From Brucella gallinifaecis (GTDB lineage Bacteria > Pseudomonadota > Alphaproteobacteria > Rhizobiales > Rhizobiaceae), in contig NZ_ML636801.1 in the NCBI RefSeq assembly GCF_006476605.1, positions 186,001-250,000 of the forward strand: a stretch of 64,000 nucleotides of DNA, in the 5' to 3' direction. Of the stretch, positions 25,638 to 34,277 are shown piece after piece. The notes below the pieces were generated by a model that was given only the letters and a program-made list of their open reading frames with translations, made no database searches and was not told the DNA's origin. The number at the start of each line of letters is the position of its first letter. Positions within the stretch are counted from its first letter, which is position 1. The position numbers and the translations under genes are program-made.

Positions 25638-25685
25638 ATGAACATTTCGCGCATTGAAACAAAAATCTGGTGGTGGGCTCGCTAA
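25638..25685 (+). CDS. trpL: trp leader peptide TrpL (15 residues with Trp-Trp-Trp)
   Basis: The short frame encodes MNISRIETKIWWWAR. Three tandem TGG codons near the end are the sensor of the rhizobial trp attenuator. When charged Trp-tRNA is scarce the ribosome stalls there and the antiterminator forms. In Sinorhizobium the terminated leader is itself a stable sRNA (rnTrpL) and the peptide has extra functions. A possible promoter is TTGATA-N17-TTTTAT near 25556. The ribosome site is weak, GGGAAGG being rather far upstream. Confidence 0.9.
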   Translation: MNISRIETKIWWWAR

Positions 25686-25756
25686 AAGCGGCCACGCAGG
25701 CGTTTGTGCATTTGCGTTTTAGATAAGGCCGCTGGGATTGTCCGGGCGGCCTTTTT
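25671..25756 (+). promoter_or_regulatory. trpE(G) transcription attenuator
   Basis: Three competing stems are visible. The 1:2 hairpin spans about 25671-25695 (GTGG...CGCT with AGCG.CCAC). The antiterminator pairs AGCGGCC at 25687-25693 with GGCCGCT at 25728-25734. The terminator pairs AGGCCGC at 25726-25732 with GCGGCCT at 25746-25752, followed by a T-run. The antiterminator and terminator share bases and exclude each other, which is the classical trp logic. Confidence 0.88.
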
Positions 25757-25826
25757 GTTTGGCTGTTTGAATGATACCGGGTTTTGGAAGTGCTCGATAA
25801 CGAATAACAGTTGGGAATTGCCAGTC

Positions 25827-28022
25827 ATGAATGCGAAGATTGCGGATAGCGAGATATTCACGCACGAAACAGTGGGCGGCATTGTTGTCGAACGCGTGCG
25901 TCATCTGACTGCTTATAAGGGAGCTATCGAGACTTATATCGATGCTCTCAATGAGCGGCGGGGTGCGGTGTTTTCTTCCAATTACGAATATCCGGGTCGT
26001 TATACGCGATGGGATACGGCAATTGTCGATCCGCCGGTGGTGATCACGTCTCGCGCCCGTAAAATGCGTATTGAAGCGCTGAACAAGCGGGGCACAATTC
26101 TGCTGCGTCCGATCCTCAAGACGGTTCAGGCACTTGTGGAAGTGACGCTCGACAAGGCTGATGAAGATCGTATCGAGCTGACGATTGCTGAACCGACCGG
26201 TACATTTACCGAAGAAGAACGTTCGCGCATGCCTTCAGTCTTCACTGTGCTGCGGGCGATTGTCGGGCTTTTCTTCTCTGAAGAAGATGCCAATCTTGGT
26301 CTTTATGGTGCGTTCGGCTATGATCTGGCGTTTCAGTTTGATCCGATCCAGTACAAATTGAAGCGCCCGGATGATCAGCGCGATCTGGTTCTTTTTATTC
26401 CGGATGAAATCTTTGTTGCCGATCACTATTCAGCACGTGCCTGGGTGGATCGTTATGAGTTTAGCTGTGGCGGTTCATCCACCCATGATCTTGACCGGGC
26501 AACGCCGGTGCAGCCATTCAAGCCCGCAGAGCGCGATCTGCCGCGTGGCGATCATAATCCGGGCGAATATGCCAAGTTGGTCGAACGCGCGAAGGAAAGC
26601 TTCAAGCGCGGCGATCTGTTTGAAGTCGTGCCGGGGCAGACTTTCTATGAGCGCTGCCACACGGCGCCATCAGAAATTTTCCGTCGCCTGAAATCGATCA
26701 ATCCGTCGCCTTATTCGTTTTTCATTAATCTGGGTGAAAACGAATATCTGGTGGGTGCATCACCGGAAATGTTTGTGCGTGTTAATGGTCGCCGCATCGA
26801 GACCTGTCCGATTTCCGGCACCATCAAGCGCGGTGAGGATGCAATTTCAGACTCTGAGCAGATTCTGAAATTGTTGAACTCCAAGAAAGACGAATCTGAG
26901 CTGACCATGTGTTCGGATGTTGACCGCAACGATAAAAGCCGGGTCTGTGAGCCGGGTTCGGTGCGGGTGATCGGTCGTCGTCAGATTGAGATGTATTCGC
27001 GTCTGATCCATACGGTGGATCATATTGAAGGCCGTCTGCGCGACGGTATGGATGCTTTTGACGGTTTTCTCAGCCATGCATGGGCTGTGACGGTAACGGG
27101 TGCACCAAAGCTGTGGGCCATGCGTTTTCTGGAAGAAAATGAGCGTAGCCCGCGTGCATGGTATGGCGGTGCCATCGGCATGATGCATTTTAATGGTGAC
27201 ATGAATACGGGGCTGACGCTGCGTACGATCCGGGTCAAGGATGGTGTGGCTGAAATCCGTGCGGGTGCAACGCTGTTGTTTGATTCTGACCCGCAAGAGG
27301 AAGAAGCGGAAACCGAATTGAAAGCATCCGCTATGATTGCTGCTGTGCGTGAAGCACAAAAGAGCAATCAGGTGGCTGAAGAACGGGTCGCATTCAAAGT
27401 GGGCGAGGGGATAAAGATCCTGCTGGTCGATCATGAAGATTCCTTCGTGCACACATTGGCCAATTATTTCCGCCAGACGGGTGCAATTGTTTCAACCGTG
27501 CGTTCGCCGGTCGCAGATGAGGTGTTTGATCGCGTTGATCCTGATCTTGTCGTGCTGTCGCCAGGGCCGGGTACACCACAGGATTTTGATTGCAAGGCAA
27601 CCATTGACAAGGCACGCAAGCGCAAGCTGCCGATTTTCGGTGTCTGTCTTGGTCTTCAGGCCTTGGCAGAAGCTTATGGCGGTACGCTGCGTCAGTTGCG
27701 CGTGCCAATGCATGGCAAGCCGTCGCGTATCCGGGTTTCAAAGCCTGAACGCATCTTCTCCGGCTTGCCAAAGGAAGTAACGGTCGGTCGCTACCATTCG
27801 ATTTTTGCTGATCCTGAAAGGTTGCCGGATGATTTTCTGGTGACGGCGGAGACGGAAGATGGTGTCATCATGGCTTTTGAACACAGACACGAGCCTGTGG
27901 CGGCGGTTCAGTTTCATCCCGAATCCATTATGACATTGGGTCATAATGCGGGCATGCGCATGATCGAAAATGTCGTGACACATCTGGCGGCCAGGCACAA
28001 AACACGCCGTACCAACTATTAA
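25827..28022 (+). CDS. trpE: Fused anthranilate synthase TrpE(G)
   Basis: A 731-residue bifunctional enzyme converting chorismate and glutamine to anthranilate, the first step of tryptophan synthesis. Residues 1-520 are the TrpE part, with chorismate-site motifs [39 protein letters not shown] and VTVTGAPK. Residues 535-730 are the TrpG glutaminase, with catalytic Cys near 607 in [15 protein letters not shown] and His/Glu in VQFHPESIM near 695. The fusion is typical of Rhizobiales. The ATG at 25827 gives the family's usual N-terminus. Expression is controlled by the attenuator just upstream; a terminator follows. Confidence 0.96.
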   Translation: MNAKIADSEIFTHETVGGIVVERVRHLTAYKGAIETYIDALNERRGAVFSSNYEYPGRYTRWDTAIVDPPVVITSRARKMRIEALNKRGTILLRPILKTVQALVEVTLDKADEDRIELTIAEPTGTFTEEERSRMPSVFTVLRAIVGLFFSEEDANLGLYGAFGYDLAFQFDPIQYKLKRPDDQRDLVLFIPDEIFVADHYSARAWVDRYEFSCGGSSTHDLDRATPVQPFKPAERDLPRGDHNPGEYAKLVERAKESFKRGDLFEVVPGQTFYERCHTAPSEIFRRLKSINPSPYSFFINLGENEYLVGASPEMFVRVNGRRIETCPISGTIKRGEDAISDSEQILKLLNSKKDESELTMCSDVDRNDKSRVCEPGSVRVIGRRQIEMYSRLIHTVDHIEGRLRDGMDAFDGFLSHAWAVTVTGAPKLWAMRFLEENERSPRAWYGGAIGMMHFNGDMNTGLTLRTIRVKDGVAEIRAGATLLFDSDPQEEEAETELKASAMIAAVREAQKSNQVAEERVAFKVGEGIKILLVDHEDSFVHTLANYFRQTGAIVSTVRSPVADEVFDRVDPDLVVLSPGPGTPQDFDCKATIDKARKRKLPIFGVCLGLQALAEAYGGTLRQLRVPMHGKPSRIRVSKPERIFSGLPKEVTVGRYHSIFADPERLPDDFLVTAETEDGVIMAFEHRHEPVAAVQFHPESIMTLGHNAGMRMIENVVTHLAARHKTRRTNY

Positions 28023-28047
28023 GCTTCATTTTACGTGACAATTAAAG

Positions 28048-28080
28048 AACCGGCCGTGGTGAAAACTGCGGCCGGTTTTG
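28048..28080 (+). terminator. trpE(G) terminator
   Basis: AACCGGCCG and CGGCCGGTT form a 9-bp perfect stem around a 12-base loop, followed by TTG. It lies 26 bases after the stop codon. Confidence 0.8.
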
Positions 28081-28334
28081 CATTTATCGTTCTATAAAAT
28101 CAGGGTTTTTTCAACATGCTCTGGCAAGTCATTTGCAACTATAATGCATTGCATTTGCAAGAGAAAATTAAATGGGTGAAGTAAAAAAGAGGGGTTCGAT
28201 AATCCATTTTTCTGGGTTATAGAACGTCTGTCGAAATGCTGCTGACTGGCCTGGCCAGCGTGAATGCGCAGTGAGCTTAAGCTTAAGCTCAAACCCGGTT
28301 GTCGGGATAAGAATTTAAAGAATTAAGGTTCGTG
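28081..28334. other. Control region of the CDF transporter gene with an 18-bp palindrome
   Basis: No gene is seen. GAGCTTAAG-CTTAAGCTC at 28273-28290 is a perfect 18-bp palindrome, about 45 bases before the transporter start. CTGGCC-TGGCCAG near 28244 is a second, imperfect one. The first is a plausible operator for a metal-responsive regulator, but none is encoded nearby. Confidence 0.45.
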
Positions 28335-29243
28335 ATGGACGCGAGTGTAAAAGTTCGGCGGCTTGCCGCATGGTCGATTCCTGTTGCGTTTGGCGTAATG
28401 GGTTTGAAATATCTCGCTTATGCGCTGACCGGCTCTGTTGCGCTTTATTCGGATGCGCTTGAATCCATTGTCAATGTGATCGCGGCTTTTGGTGCCTGGT
28501 GGGCGATCAGCGTCAGCTACAAGCCAGCCGATGAAAATCACCCGTTTGGACATCATAAGGCTGAATATATATCGGCAGTTGTTGAAGGCGTTTTGATCAC
28601 GATTGCTGCGCTTTTGATTGCCAAAGAAGCATGGTCTGCGATGCAAACACCGCGCCAGATGGACGAGCCATGGCTGGGGCTTGCAATCAATTCTGTTGCA
28701 GCAGCGATCAATTGTTTCTGGGCGTTGCTGCTGATCCGCACGGGTCGCAATGCGCGTTCACCTGCTTTGGAAGCCGATGGGCAGCACATCATGACGGATG
28801 TGTTTACCTCGGTCGGTGTTCTGGTTGGTCTTGTGGGAGCCGTTATTACCGGCTGGGCCATTCTCGATCCGCTGCTTGCCATTCTGGTTGCGATCAACAT
28901 TCTCTGGCAGGGCTGGGGTGTTATCAACAAATCCGTGCAAGGATTGATGGATATTGGTGTCGAGCCTGCCGAGGAAATGCGTATTCGCGATGTGATTTCA
29001 GCAAGTGCAGGTGGTGCGATTGAAGTTCATGATCTCAAGACCCGGATTGCTGGCCGTGTTACCTTTATCGAGTTTCATCTGGTGGTGGCCGCTGAAATGA
29101 GCGTGGGTGATGCGCATGTCATATGCGACCGAATCGAAGATGCCTTGAAATCACAGATCGAAAGCGCACGTGTTGTGATCCATGTTGAACCGGAGGATGA
29201 AGCAAAATTGCCGATTGGTACAAGCTCAGTTCCGTTTGCGTGA
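28335..29243 (+). CDS. Cation diffusion facilitator (CDF) metal efflux transporter
   Basis: A 302-residue CDF protein that would export divalent metal (zinc, iron, cobalt or manganese) against protons. Six membrane helices lie within about 1-205. Helix 2 has the metal-site pattern YSDALESIVNV and helix 5 has EADGQHIMTDVFTSVGVLVG. The motif ENHPFGHHKAEY between helices 2 and 3 is characteristic of the family. The cytoplasmic C-terminal domain (about 210-295) ends in EFHLVVAAEMSVGDAHVICDRIEDAL. ATG at 28335 is preceded by AAGG; GTG at 28332 is possible. The metal cannot be fixed from sequence. Confidence 0.9.
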   Translation: MDASVKVRRLAAWSIPVAFGVMGLKYLAYALTGSVALYSDALESIVNVIAAFGAWWAISVSYKPADENHPFGHHKAEYISAVVEGVLITIAALLIAKEAWSAMQTPRQMDEPWLGLAINSVAAAINCFWALLLIRTGRNARSPALEADGQHIMTDVFTSVGVLVGLVGAVITGWAILDPLLAILVAINILWQGWGVINKSVQGLMDIGVEPAEEMRIRDVISASAGGAIEVHDLKTRIAGRVTFIEFHLVVAAEMSVGDAHVICDRIEDALKSQIESARVVIHVEPEDEAKLPIGTSSVPFA

Positions 29244-29298
29244 GCGAAATAGCAGCTTGCGCGTTTAGAACCTCACGTGTAAAAGCGATTGCATGGTA

Positions 29299-29415
29299 AT
29301 GAAGAACGCAACATCTTTGGAACATTCTGCCGCCGCTTTCAGCGCGCGTGTGAATGTTTGCGTTCTAAACTCGCTTCTTACCCTCGGCCTTAGCGGCGAT
29401 CGCCGGGCTCGTTGA
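29299..29415 (+). CDS. Leucine-rich leader peptide upstream of leuA
   Basis: A 38-codon ORF beginning MKNATSLEHS and ending GLSGDRRAR. Residues 23-31 read LNSLLTLGL, five leucines in nine codons (CTA, CTT, CTT, CTC, CTT), preceded by VNVCV. Such clusters of the regulating amino acid mark attenuator leader peptides. It lies in the gap between the CDF gene and leuA, and hairpins follow directly. There is no strong ribosome site before its ATG, which weakens the call somewhat. Confidence 0.6.
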   Translation: MKNATSLEHSAAAFSARVNVCVLNSLLTLGLSGDRRAR

Positions 29416-29463
29416 AAGGAGCGTCCGGCGGTCGATTGAAGTCCCGCTGACGCATGCTCCTTT
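29303..29463 (+). promoter_or_regulatory. Putative leuA attenuator structure
   Basis: AGAACGCAA at 29303-29311 can pair with TTGCGTTCT at 29358-29366, which overlaps the first Leu codon of the leader. GGCGATCGCC at 29392-29401 is a palindrome. GAAAGGAGC at 29414-29422 pairs with GCTCCTTTC at 29455-29463, enclosing GCGTC/GACGC. No long T-run follows the last hairpin, so the terminator form is not obvious. Confidence 0.5.
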
Positions 29464-29552
29464 CTCAAAATCCGAGTTTGAATTTTAGAAGAGATGACCG
29501 GGTCGTTATGACAGTAGAGAACTGTCCCATGCGCCGGGAGGATGAGAAGACC

Positions 29553-31298
29553 ATGAACCAGAATGTAAATACGCCCAATTCCGCAACGAGCCATATGGAA
29601 ACTACGCAGACGCAAACCAAGTACAAGGGTATGCCTGATGCTGCGGTGAAGTATTCACCCTTTCCTTATCCGAAACTTGACGACCGCACATGGCCATCAA
29701 AACGCATTGAAAAGGCACCTGTCTGGTGTTCGGTCGATCTGCGTGACGGTAATCAGGCGCTGATCGATCCAATGGGCCACGACCGCAAGGAGCGCATGTT
29801 TCGCTTGCTGGTCGATATGGGTTTCCCGGAAATTGAAATTGGTTTTCCATCGGCTTCGCAAACCGATTTTGACTTCTGCCGCTGGGCAATCGAGCAGGGT
29901 GATACGCCTGATGAGGTTGATTTGCAGGTGCTGGTTCAGTGCCGCCCTGAATTGATCACCCGTACTTTTGAAGCGCTGGAGGGTGCCAAGACGCCAATCA
30001 TTCACTTCTACAATTCGACCAGTGAATTGCAGCGTCGTGTGGTGTTTAACAAGGATGTCAAGGGCATCAAGCAGATTGCAACCGATGCCGCCAAGATGAT
30101 CATGGATATGGCTGCGAAAGCTGGTGGCGGTTATCGCTTCCAGTATTCACCGGAAAGCTTTACCGGAACCGAGCTGGAAGTGGCGCTGGAAATCTGCAAT
30201 GCGGTGACGGAAATCGTCAAGCCGACGGCTGAGCACAAACTGATTCTCAATCTGCCATCGACTGTCGAAATGAACACGCCAAATGTTTATGCCGACCAGA
30301 TTGAATGGATGTGCCGCAATCTCGATAATCGTGAAAACCTGATCATTTCGCTGCATCCGCATAATGATCGTGGCACGGGCATTGCTGCGACCGAACTGGG
30401 CCTGATGGCTGGTGCTGATCGTGTTGAAGGCACATTGTTTGGCAATGGCGAACGCACCGGCAATGTCGATGTGGTGACGCTGGCGCTCAATATGTATACG
30501 CAAGGTATTGATCCGCAACTCGATTGCCGTGACATCAATCGCATGAAGGATGTTTACGAATATTCCAACCAGTTGAAGATTGCCGAACGTCATCCTTATG
30601 TGGGTGAACTGGTTTATACTGCTTTCTCAGGCTCGCATCAGGATGCAATCAACAAGGGTATGAAGGTTCGCAAGACCGCCAATTCTCCGGTCTGGGAAGT
30701 GCCTTATCTGCCGATTGATCCGCAGGATGTTGGCCGTTCTTATGAAGCGATTATTCGCATCAATTCCCAGTCGGGCAAGGGCGGCATCGCCTATATTCTG
30801 CAAGCTGATTACGGTCTTAATCTGCCACGCAATTTGCAGGTGGAATTCCGTGAAATCATTCAGAACATTACCGATGTTGAAGGCAAGGAGCTGCCATCAA
30901 AGCGTATTCATGACGAATTCCAGAAACTCTATGTCGAGCAGGCGGATGGGCGCATCAAATTTGTTGATCACCATACCTATCCTGATCCTGACCAGAAGGG
31001 TCGTCGTATTCTGACCGCTGAAATCACCGATAATGGTGTCACGAAGACTATAGAGGGCCGGGGAACCGGTCCGATTGACGGCTTTGTTGATGCTTTGTCG
31101 AAATATCTCGGTGTTGAGATGTCGATCATTGATTATTCCGAGCATTCGCTGAAACAGGGTTCAGACGCTGCGGCAATTTCTTATGTTGAAGTTGCTTATC
31201 CGGGTGGAAAACTGTTTGGCGTCGGCATCAATGACAATATTGTCAGCGCTTCACTTGAAGCCATTGTTTCAGCAGCTAATCGTGTAGTTATGAATTAG
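29553..31298 (+). CDS. leuA: 2-isopropylmalate synthase LeuA
   Basis: A 581-residue enzyme joining acetyl-CoA and 2-ketoisovalerate, the committed step of leucine synthesis. The TIM barrel (about 35-360) has the catalytic start WCSVDLRDGNQALIDPM, the metal-binding SLHPHNDRGTG and the GTLFGNGERTGNVD motif. The linker and the C-terminal LeuA dimer domain (about 440-580) bind leucine for feedback inhibition. Its shape is that of the long, type 2 form. Of several in-frame ATGs I prefer 29553, which has GGGAGG upstream; 29508 and 29595 remain possible. A terminator follows. Confidence 0.94.
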   Translation: MNQNVNTPNSATSHMETTQTQTKYKGMPDAAVKYSPFPYPKLDDRTWPSKRIEKAPVWCSVDLRDGNQALIDPMGHDRKERMFRLLVDMGFPEIEIGFPSASQTDFDFCRWAIEQGDTPDEVDLQVLVQCRPELITRTFEALEGAKTPIIHFYNSTSELQRRVVFNKDVKGIKQIATDAAKMIMDMAAKAGGGYRFQYSPESFTGTELEVALEICNAVTEIVKPTAEHKLILNLPSTVEMNTPNVYADQIEWMCRNLDNRENLIISLHPHNDRGTGIAATELGLMAGADRVEGTLFGNGERTGNVDVVTLALNMYTQGIDPQLDCRDINRMKDVYEYSNQLKIAERHPYVGELVYTAFSGSHQDAINKGMKVRKTANSPVWEVPYLPIDPQDVGRSYEAIIRINSQSGKGGIAYILQADYGLNLPRNLQVEFREIIQNITDVEGKELPSKRIHDEFQKLYVEQADGRIKFVDHHTYPDPDQKGRRILTAEITDNGVTKTIEGRGTGPIDGFVDALSKYLGVEMSIIDYSEHSLKQGSDAAAISYVEVAYPGGKLFGVGINDNIVSASLEAIVSAANRVVMN

Positions 31299-31311
31299 TA
31301 TTAAGTGAAAA

Positions 31312-31338
31312 AAGGCGGCTGTTTGGCCGCCTTTTTTG
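31312..31338 (+). terminator. leuA terminator
   Basis: AAGGCGGC and GCCGCCTT stem around TGTTTG, with six T residues at the 3' side. It lies 13 bases after the stop codon. Confidence 0.9.
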
Positions 31339-31469
31339 TAAATAAAGAAGTATTTTGAAATTTATTATTATAAAATCTGCAATATAAAATACATAATTAT
31401 TGTTGCCATTAAAAATTCACATTTTGCACTAATGACTATATTTGTTTTCAATTTTATTGTGAGTTATTA

Positions 31470-31835
31470 ATGAAAAATATAGTTGTTTGTTTTTCCATTT
31501 TGGCTGTTGTTTCAGGATGTGCATCGAAAGCAAAGAATATTGCACCAAGTTATGTTTCAACTGCTGTTTATGATTCAATGTCTTGTTCTGCCATGAAAGA
31601 GGAAGGTGTTCGCCTTTCTCAGGCTGCTGCCGCGGCGATTGGTAAGCAGGATTCTGCTGCTACGGCTGATGCTGTAAAAACCGGCGTGGGGATTGTATTC
31701 TTCTTGCCCGCCTTGTTCTTCAATGAAGGGGACGGCATCAAGGCTACAGAAGTTGCCCGTTTGAAAGGCGAAATGGATGCATTGCAGCGCGCATCTGTGC
31801 GCAAGAAATGTAATATTTCATTCCAAAAGCGCTGA
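31470..31835 (+). CDS. Small lipoprotein, function unknown
   Basis: A 121-residue protein with a lipoprotein signal: MKNIVVCFSILAVVSGC, with the lipobox VSGC placing the lipidated cysteine at 17. The body has SMSCSAMKEEG, an alanine-rich helix and a short hydrophobic stretch GIVFFLPALFFNEGDG, then a helical tail. I do not recognise a named family, although similar small lipoproteins occur in other Proteobacteria. The 130 bases upstream are very AT-rich compared with the rest of the window, and the codon use is also less GC-biased, which may point to acquisition by transfer. Confidence 0.75.
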   Translation: MKNIVVCFSILAVVSGCASKAKNIAPSYVSTAVYDSMSCSAMKEEGVRLSQAAAAAIGKQDSAATADAVKTGVGIVFFLPALFFNEGDGIKATEVARLKGEMDALQRASVRKKCNISFQKR

Positions 31836-31930
31836 TCGTATTTTCGCCAGAGCGCCGCGCATGTTACGAATGGCCATGTGCGACGCTCTGCTCTGTCGAG
31901 CCGCCAGGATTTTGACCCTGAACGGGGGAA

Positions 31931-32833
31931 CTAGTAAAGCGTCTGCTCCGAAATCTTGATTATGCGTTGGCTTTCGTCTTCGATGCCGTGCTGTTCCCAC
32001 TGGCATTGCCAGCCGCCTTCCGGTCTTCGGTCAATATCGAAGATGTTATAACGTGCAGGTGGTTTGTGTCCGCCGAAATTCTGGCTGGCCGAGGGCACGC
32101 AGATAACCGGAACTTTTCCATTCGGCCCATCGATATCATAGCGGGTTGCCAGATGCGTGTGCCCGTGAATGATCAGTTCGGCACCATGTTTTTGAATGAT
32201 TTTCTGAAATTTGCGAATACCATAGAGCCGTTTATGGGTGTGTGTTGCCCCATGGATTGGTGGGTGATGGATCATCACCACGCGAAAAAGCCCACGCGAT
32301 CCCGCTTCATCAAGCGCCAAGGCAAGGCGTTTGGCCTGTGCCGAACGAAAATCACCGCTGGCCATGAAAGGTGCCGTGGCACGCGCTGATGAAACGCCAA
32401 TCATTGCAACCGGTCCGCGTTCACGCATATAAGGGAAGATGGGGCGTTTGCCGTGGTTATTGACACCATCGCCGCGCATCCATGACTCCCATTTGCGGCA
32501 CGATTTATCGAGCGCACCCGGCACATAGGCATCGTGATTGCCGGGAACGACAGAAACATTGTCCGGATCGCCGAGGCTCAACAGCCAGTCATGAGCGATA
32601 TCTATTTCAAGATTGAGCGCCAGATTGACGAGATCACCTGTTACGGCAATATGGTCCGGCTTTTGTGCCAGCATATCAGCAATCAGAGTATCCAGCACCG
32701 TTGTGTGCATGGCGCCTTTGCGATTGCGCATCCAGTTGATGTAACCGGTGATGCGCTTTGATGCCAGCTCGCGATAGCGGATGCGCGGCAGAGGCGACAG
32801 GTGGATGTCTGAAATATGGGTGAGACGAAACAT
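31931..32833 (-). CDS. Calcineurin-like metallophosphoesterase
   Basis: A 300-residue two-metal phosphoesterase. The five metal-binding blocks are in order: THISDIHLS (near 5), VTGDLVN (near 64), VVPGNHDAY (near 95), MIHHPP (near 190) and IHGHTH (near 230). There is no signal peptide, so it is probably cytoplasmic. The substrate could be a cyclic nucleotide, a nucleotide-sugar lipid or another phosphoester; it is not long or specific enough to call LpxH. It is divergent from the Nudix gene across a 91-bp gap. No clear ribosome site is seen before the ATG. Confidence 0.88.
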   Translation of the reverse strand: MFRLTHISDIHLSPLPRIRYRELASKRITGYINWMRNRKGAMHTTVLDTLIADMLAQKPDHIAVTGDLVNLALNLEIDIAHDWLLSLGDPDNVSVVPGNHDAYVPGALDKSCRKWESWMRGDGVNNHGKRPIFPYMRERGPVAMIGVSSARATAPFMASGDFRSAQAKRLALALDEAGSRGLFRVVMIHHPPIHGATHTHKRLYGIRKFQKIIQKHGAELIIHGHTHLATRYDIDGPNGKVPVICVPSASQNFGGHKPPARYNIFDIDRRPEGGWQCQWEQHGIEDESQRIIKISEQTLY

Positions 32834-32924
32834 AGTATGGGTGTACTGTATTATTATTTAAATCGAAACCGTATTTAGAGAGTTTTTATTGATGTCTTTG
32901 GTACAATGATGTTGCGAAGAAAAC

Positions 32925-33398
32925 ATGTCCGGGATTGACGGTATGCGCTTGCGCCATTTTTTATTTCATACCTATTTTTTATTGAGGCGTCCAATGACGC
33001 TGGGCGTCAGGGCAATTGTGTTTGATGAAAAGCGCAATTCCGTTTTTCTGGTGAAACATACTTATGTTTCCGGCTGGCAATTGCCGGGCGGTGGTGTCGA
33101 TAGTGGTGAAACATTCGGGCAGGCTCTGGAAAAAGAGCTGCGCGAAGAAGGCAATATTCTTCTGACAGGCCGGCCGGAGCTTTTTGCGCTTTACAAGAAT
33201 GCGCATGCTTCAAAGCGTGATCATGTTGCGCTTTATATCTGCCGGTCTTTTACGCAAACCGAACCGAAAAAACGAGACAGGGAAATTGCAGAAGCCGGTT
33301 TCTTCCGGCTTGATGATTTGCCTGAAGGTACAACGCCATCCACCAAGCGGCGCTTGCAGGAGGCGCTGCATGATCTGGAACCTTTGCCCAACTGGTAA
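32925..33398 (+). CDS. Nudix hydrolase-family protein with a degenerate Nudix box
   Basis: A 157-residue Nudix-fold protein. The box reads GGVDSGETFGQALEKELREE then GNI. Compared with GX5EX7REUXEEXGU the arginine is lysine and the later glycine is asparagine. The glutamates that bind metal are kept, so it may still hydrolyse a nucleoside diphosphate derivative. ATG at 32925 (GAAGAA upstream) or 32943 may be the start. It is convergent with the OmpW gene and shares a terminator with it. Confidence 0.8.
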   Translation: MSGIDGMRLRHFLFHTYFLLRRPMTLGVRAIVFDEKRNSVFLVKHTYVSGWQLPGGGVDSGETFGQALEKELREEGNILLTGRPELFALYKNAHASKRDHVALYICRSFTQTEPKKRDREIAEAGFFRLDDLPEGTTPSTKRRLQEALHDLEPLPNW

Positions 33399-33406
33399 AA
33401 GAAAGG

Positions 33407-33422
33407 GCGCTTTCGCGCCCTT
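33407..33422. terminator. Shared terminator of the Nudix and OmpW genes
   Basis: GGGCGC-TTTC-GCGCCC is a 6-bp GC stem between two convergent genes. On the minus strand it is followed by TTTCTTTT, a good T-run; the plus side is weaker. Confidence 0.75.
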
Positions 33423-33430
33423 GTCTATGC

Positions 33431-34114
33431 TTAGAAACGGTAGGTGATACCGGTACCGATCAGCCAAGGATTGAGCTTGGCCTTGCCGCTTACCTGTGTG
33501 CCACCGACCAGTGTTGCATCGAATTTTGGTTCAAGGAACAGCTTTTTCACGTCGAAGTTGATACCCCAATGCTCATCGAGCATATAGTCGAAGCCGATCT
33601 GAAGCGCGCCGCCGAAGGTGTTCTTCACTTTCAGATACTCAACGCCTGCTGCATCCTGATTATAGAAGATCGTATAGTTCACACCTGCGCCGACATAGGG
33701 CTTGAAAGCACCAAAGTTGGTGAAATGATATTGCATGGTCAGCGTTGGCGGCAGCATCCATACTTTGCCAACCTTGCCAAGACCTTCAATCGAGCCGGTG
33801 CCATTGATATTGGCATAGGTGGTGCCGAGTATGAGTTCAGCGGCCAGATTGTCGGTGAAATAGTAGGTGATGTCGAGTTCCGGCGTAATTGACTTTGAGT
33901 AATCAAGACCCGAACCAGGCGCTTCGTTTACATAGCCTTTGTTTTCAGCGATCACGCCAAGGGCGCGTACACGGATCTGCCATGGTGACAGAGCCTGCGG
34001 AACGGCGATGATTTCGGTTGCGGGCTGTGCGACAATCGCATCTGCTGCAAAAGCAGCGGGTGCGGCAAATGTCAGCGCGGTTGCAGCAAGAAGCCCTTTG
34101 GCAAAGCGGTTCAT
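33431..34114 (-). CDS. OmpW-family outer-membrane protein
   Basis: A 227-residue small beta barrel. The signal peptide ends at AFA near residue 23. Family features are WQIRVRALGVIAENKG in the first strand, LDITYYFTDNLAAELILG, PPTLTMQYHF, KPYVGAGVNYTIFYNQD, and a final strand ending in ITYRF, the terminal aromatic required for outer-membrane assembly. OmpW barrels are thought to pass small hydrophobic molecules. ATG at 34114 is set by GGAGAG and the signal peptide; the frame continues upstream without meaning. It is a single-gene unit. Confidence 0.92.
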   Translation of the reverse strand: MNRFAKGLLAATALTFAAPAAFAADAIVAQPATEIIAVPQALSPWQIRVRALGVIAENKGYVNEAPGSGLDYSKSITPELDITYYFTDNLAAELILGTTYANINGTGSIEGLGKVGKVWMLPPTLTMQYHFTNFGAFKPYVGAGVNYTIFYNQDAAGVEYLKVKNTFGGALQIGFDYMLDEHWGINFDVKKLFLEPKFDATLVGGTQVSGKAKLNPWLIGTGITYRF

Positions 34115-34277
34115 CAGTCTCTCCTGAATTCTGGCATAAAGCCGTAGTCTGAAAAATCTTGGGTAGTGATGGGTGCAGTTTGAACCTGACAGCAAAGCGC
34201 CCCATTGATCAGGATCAAAGGGGCGCACAAGATTTTATAAATCAAAGACGTTCGGAAGAGACTGTTGCAAAAAAAGC

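Noticed and set aside
28190-28225. GGTTCGATAATCC resembling a tRNA T-arm
   Set aside because: No matching acceptor, D-arm or anticodon stem could be built around it.
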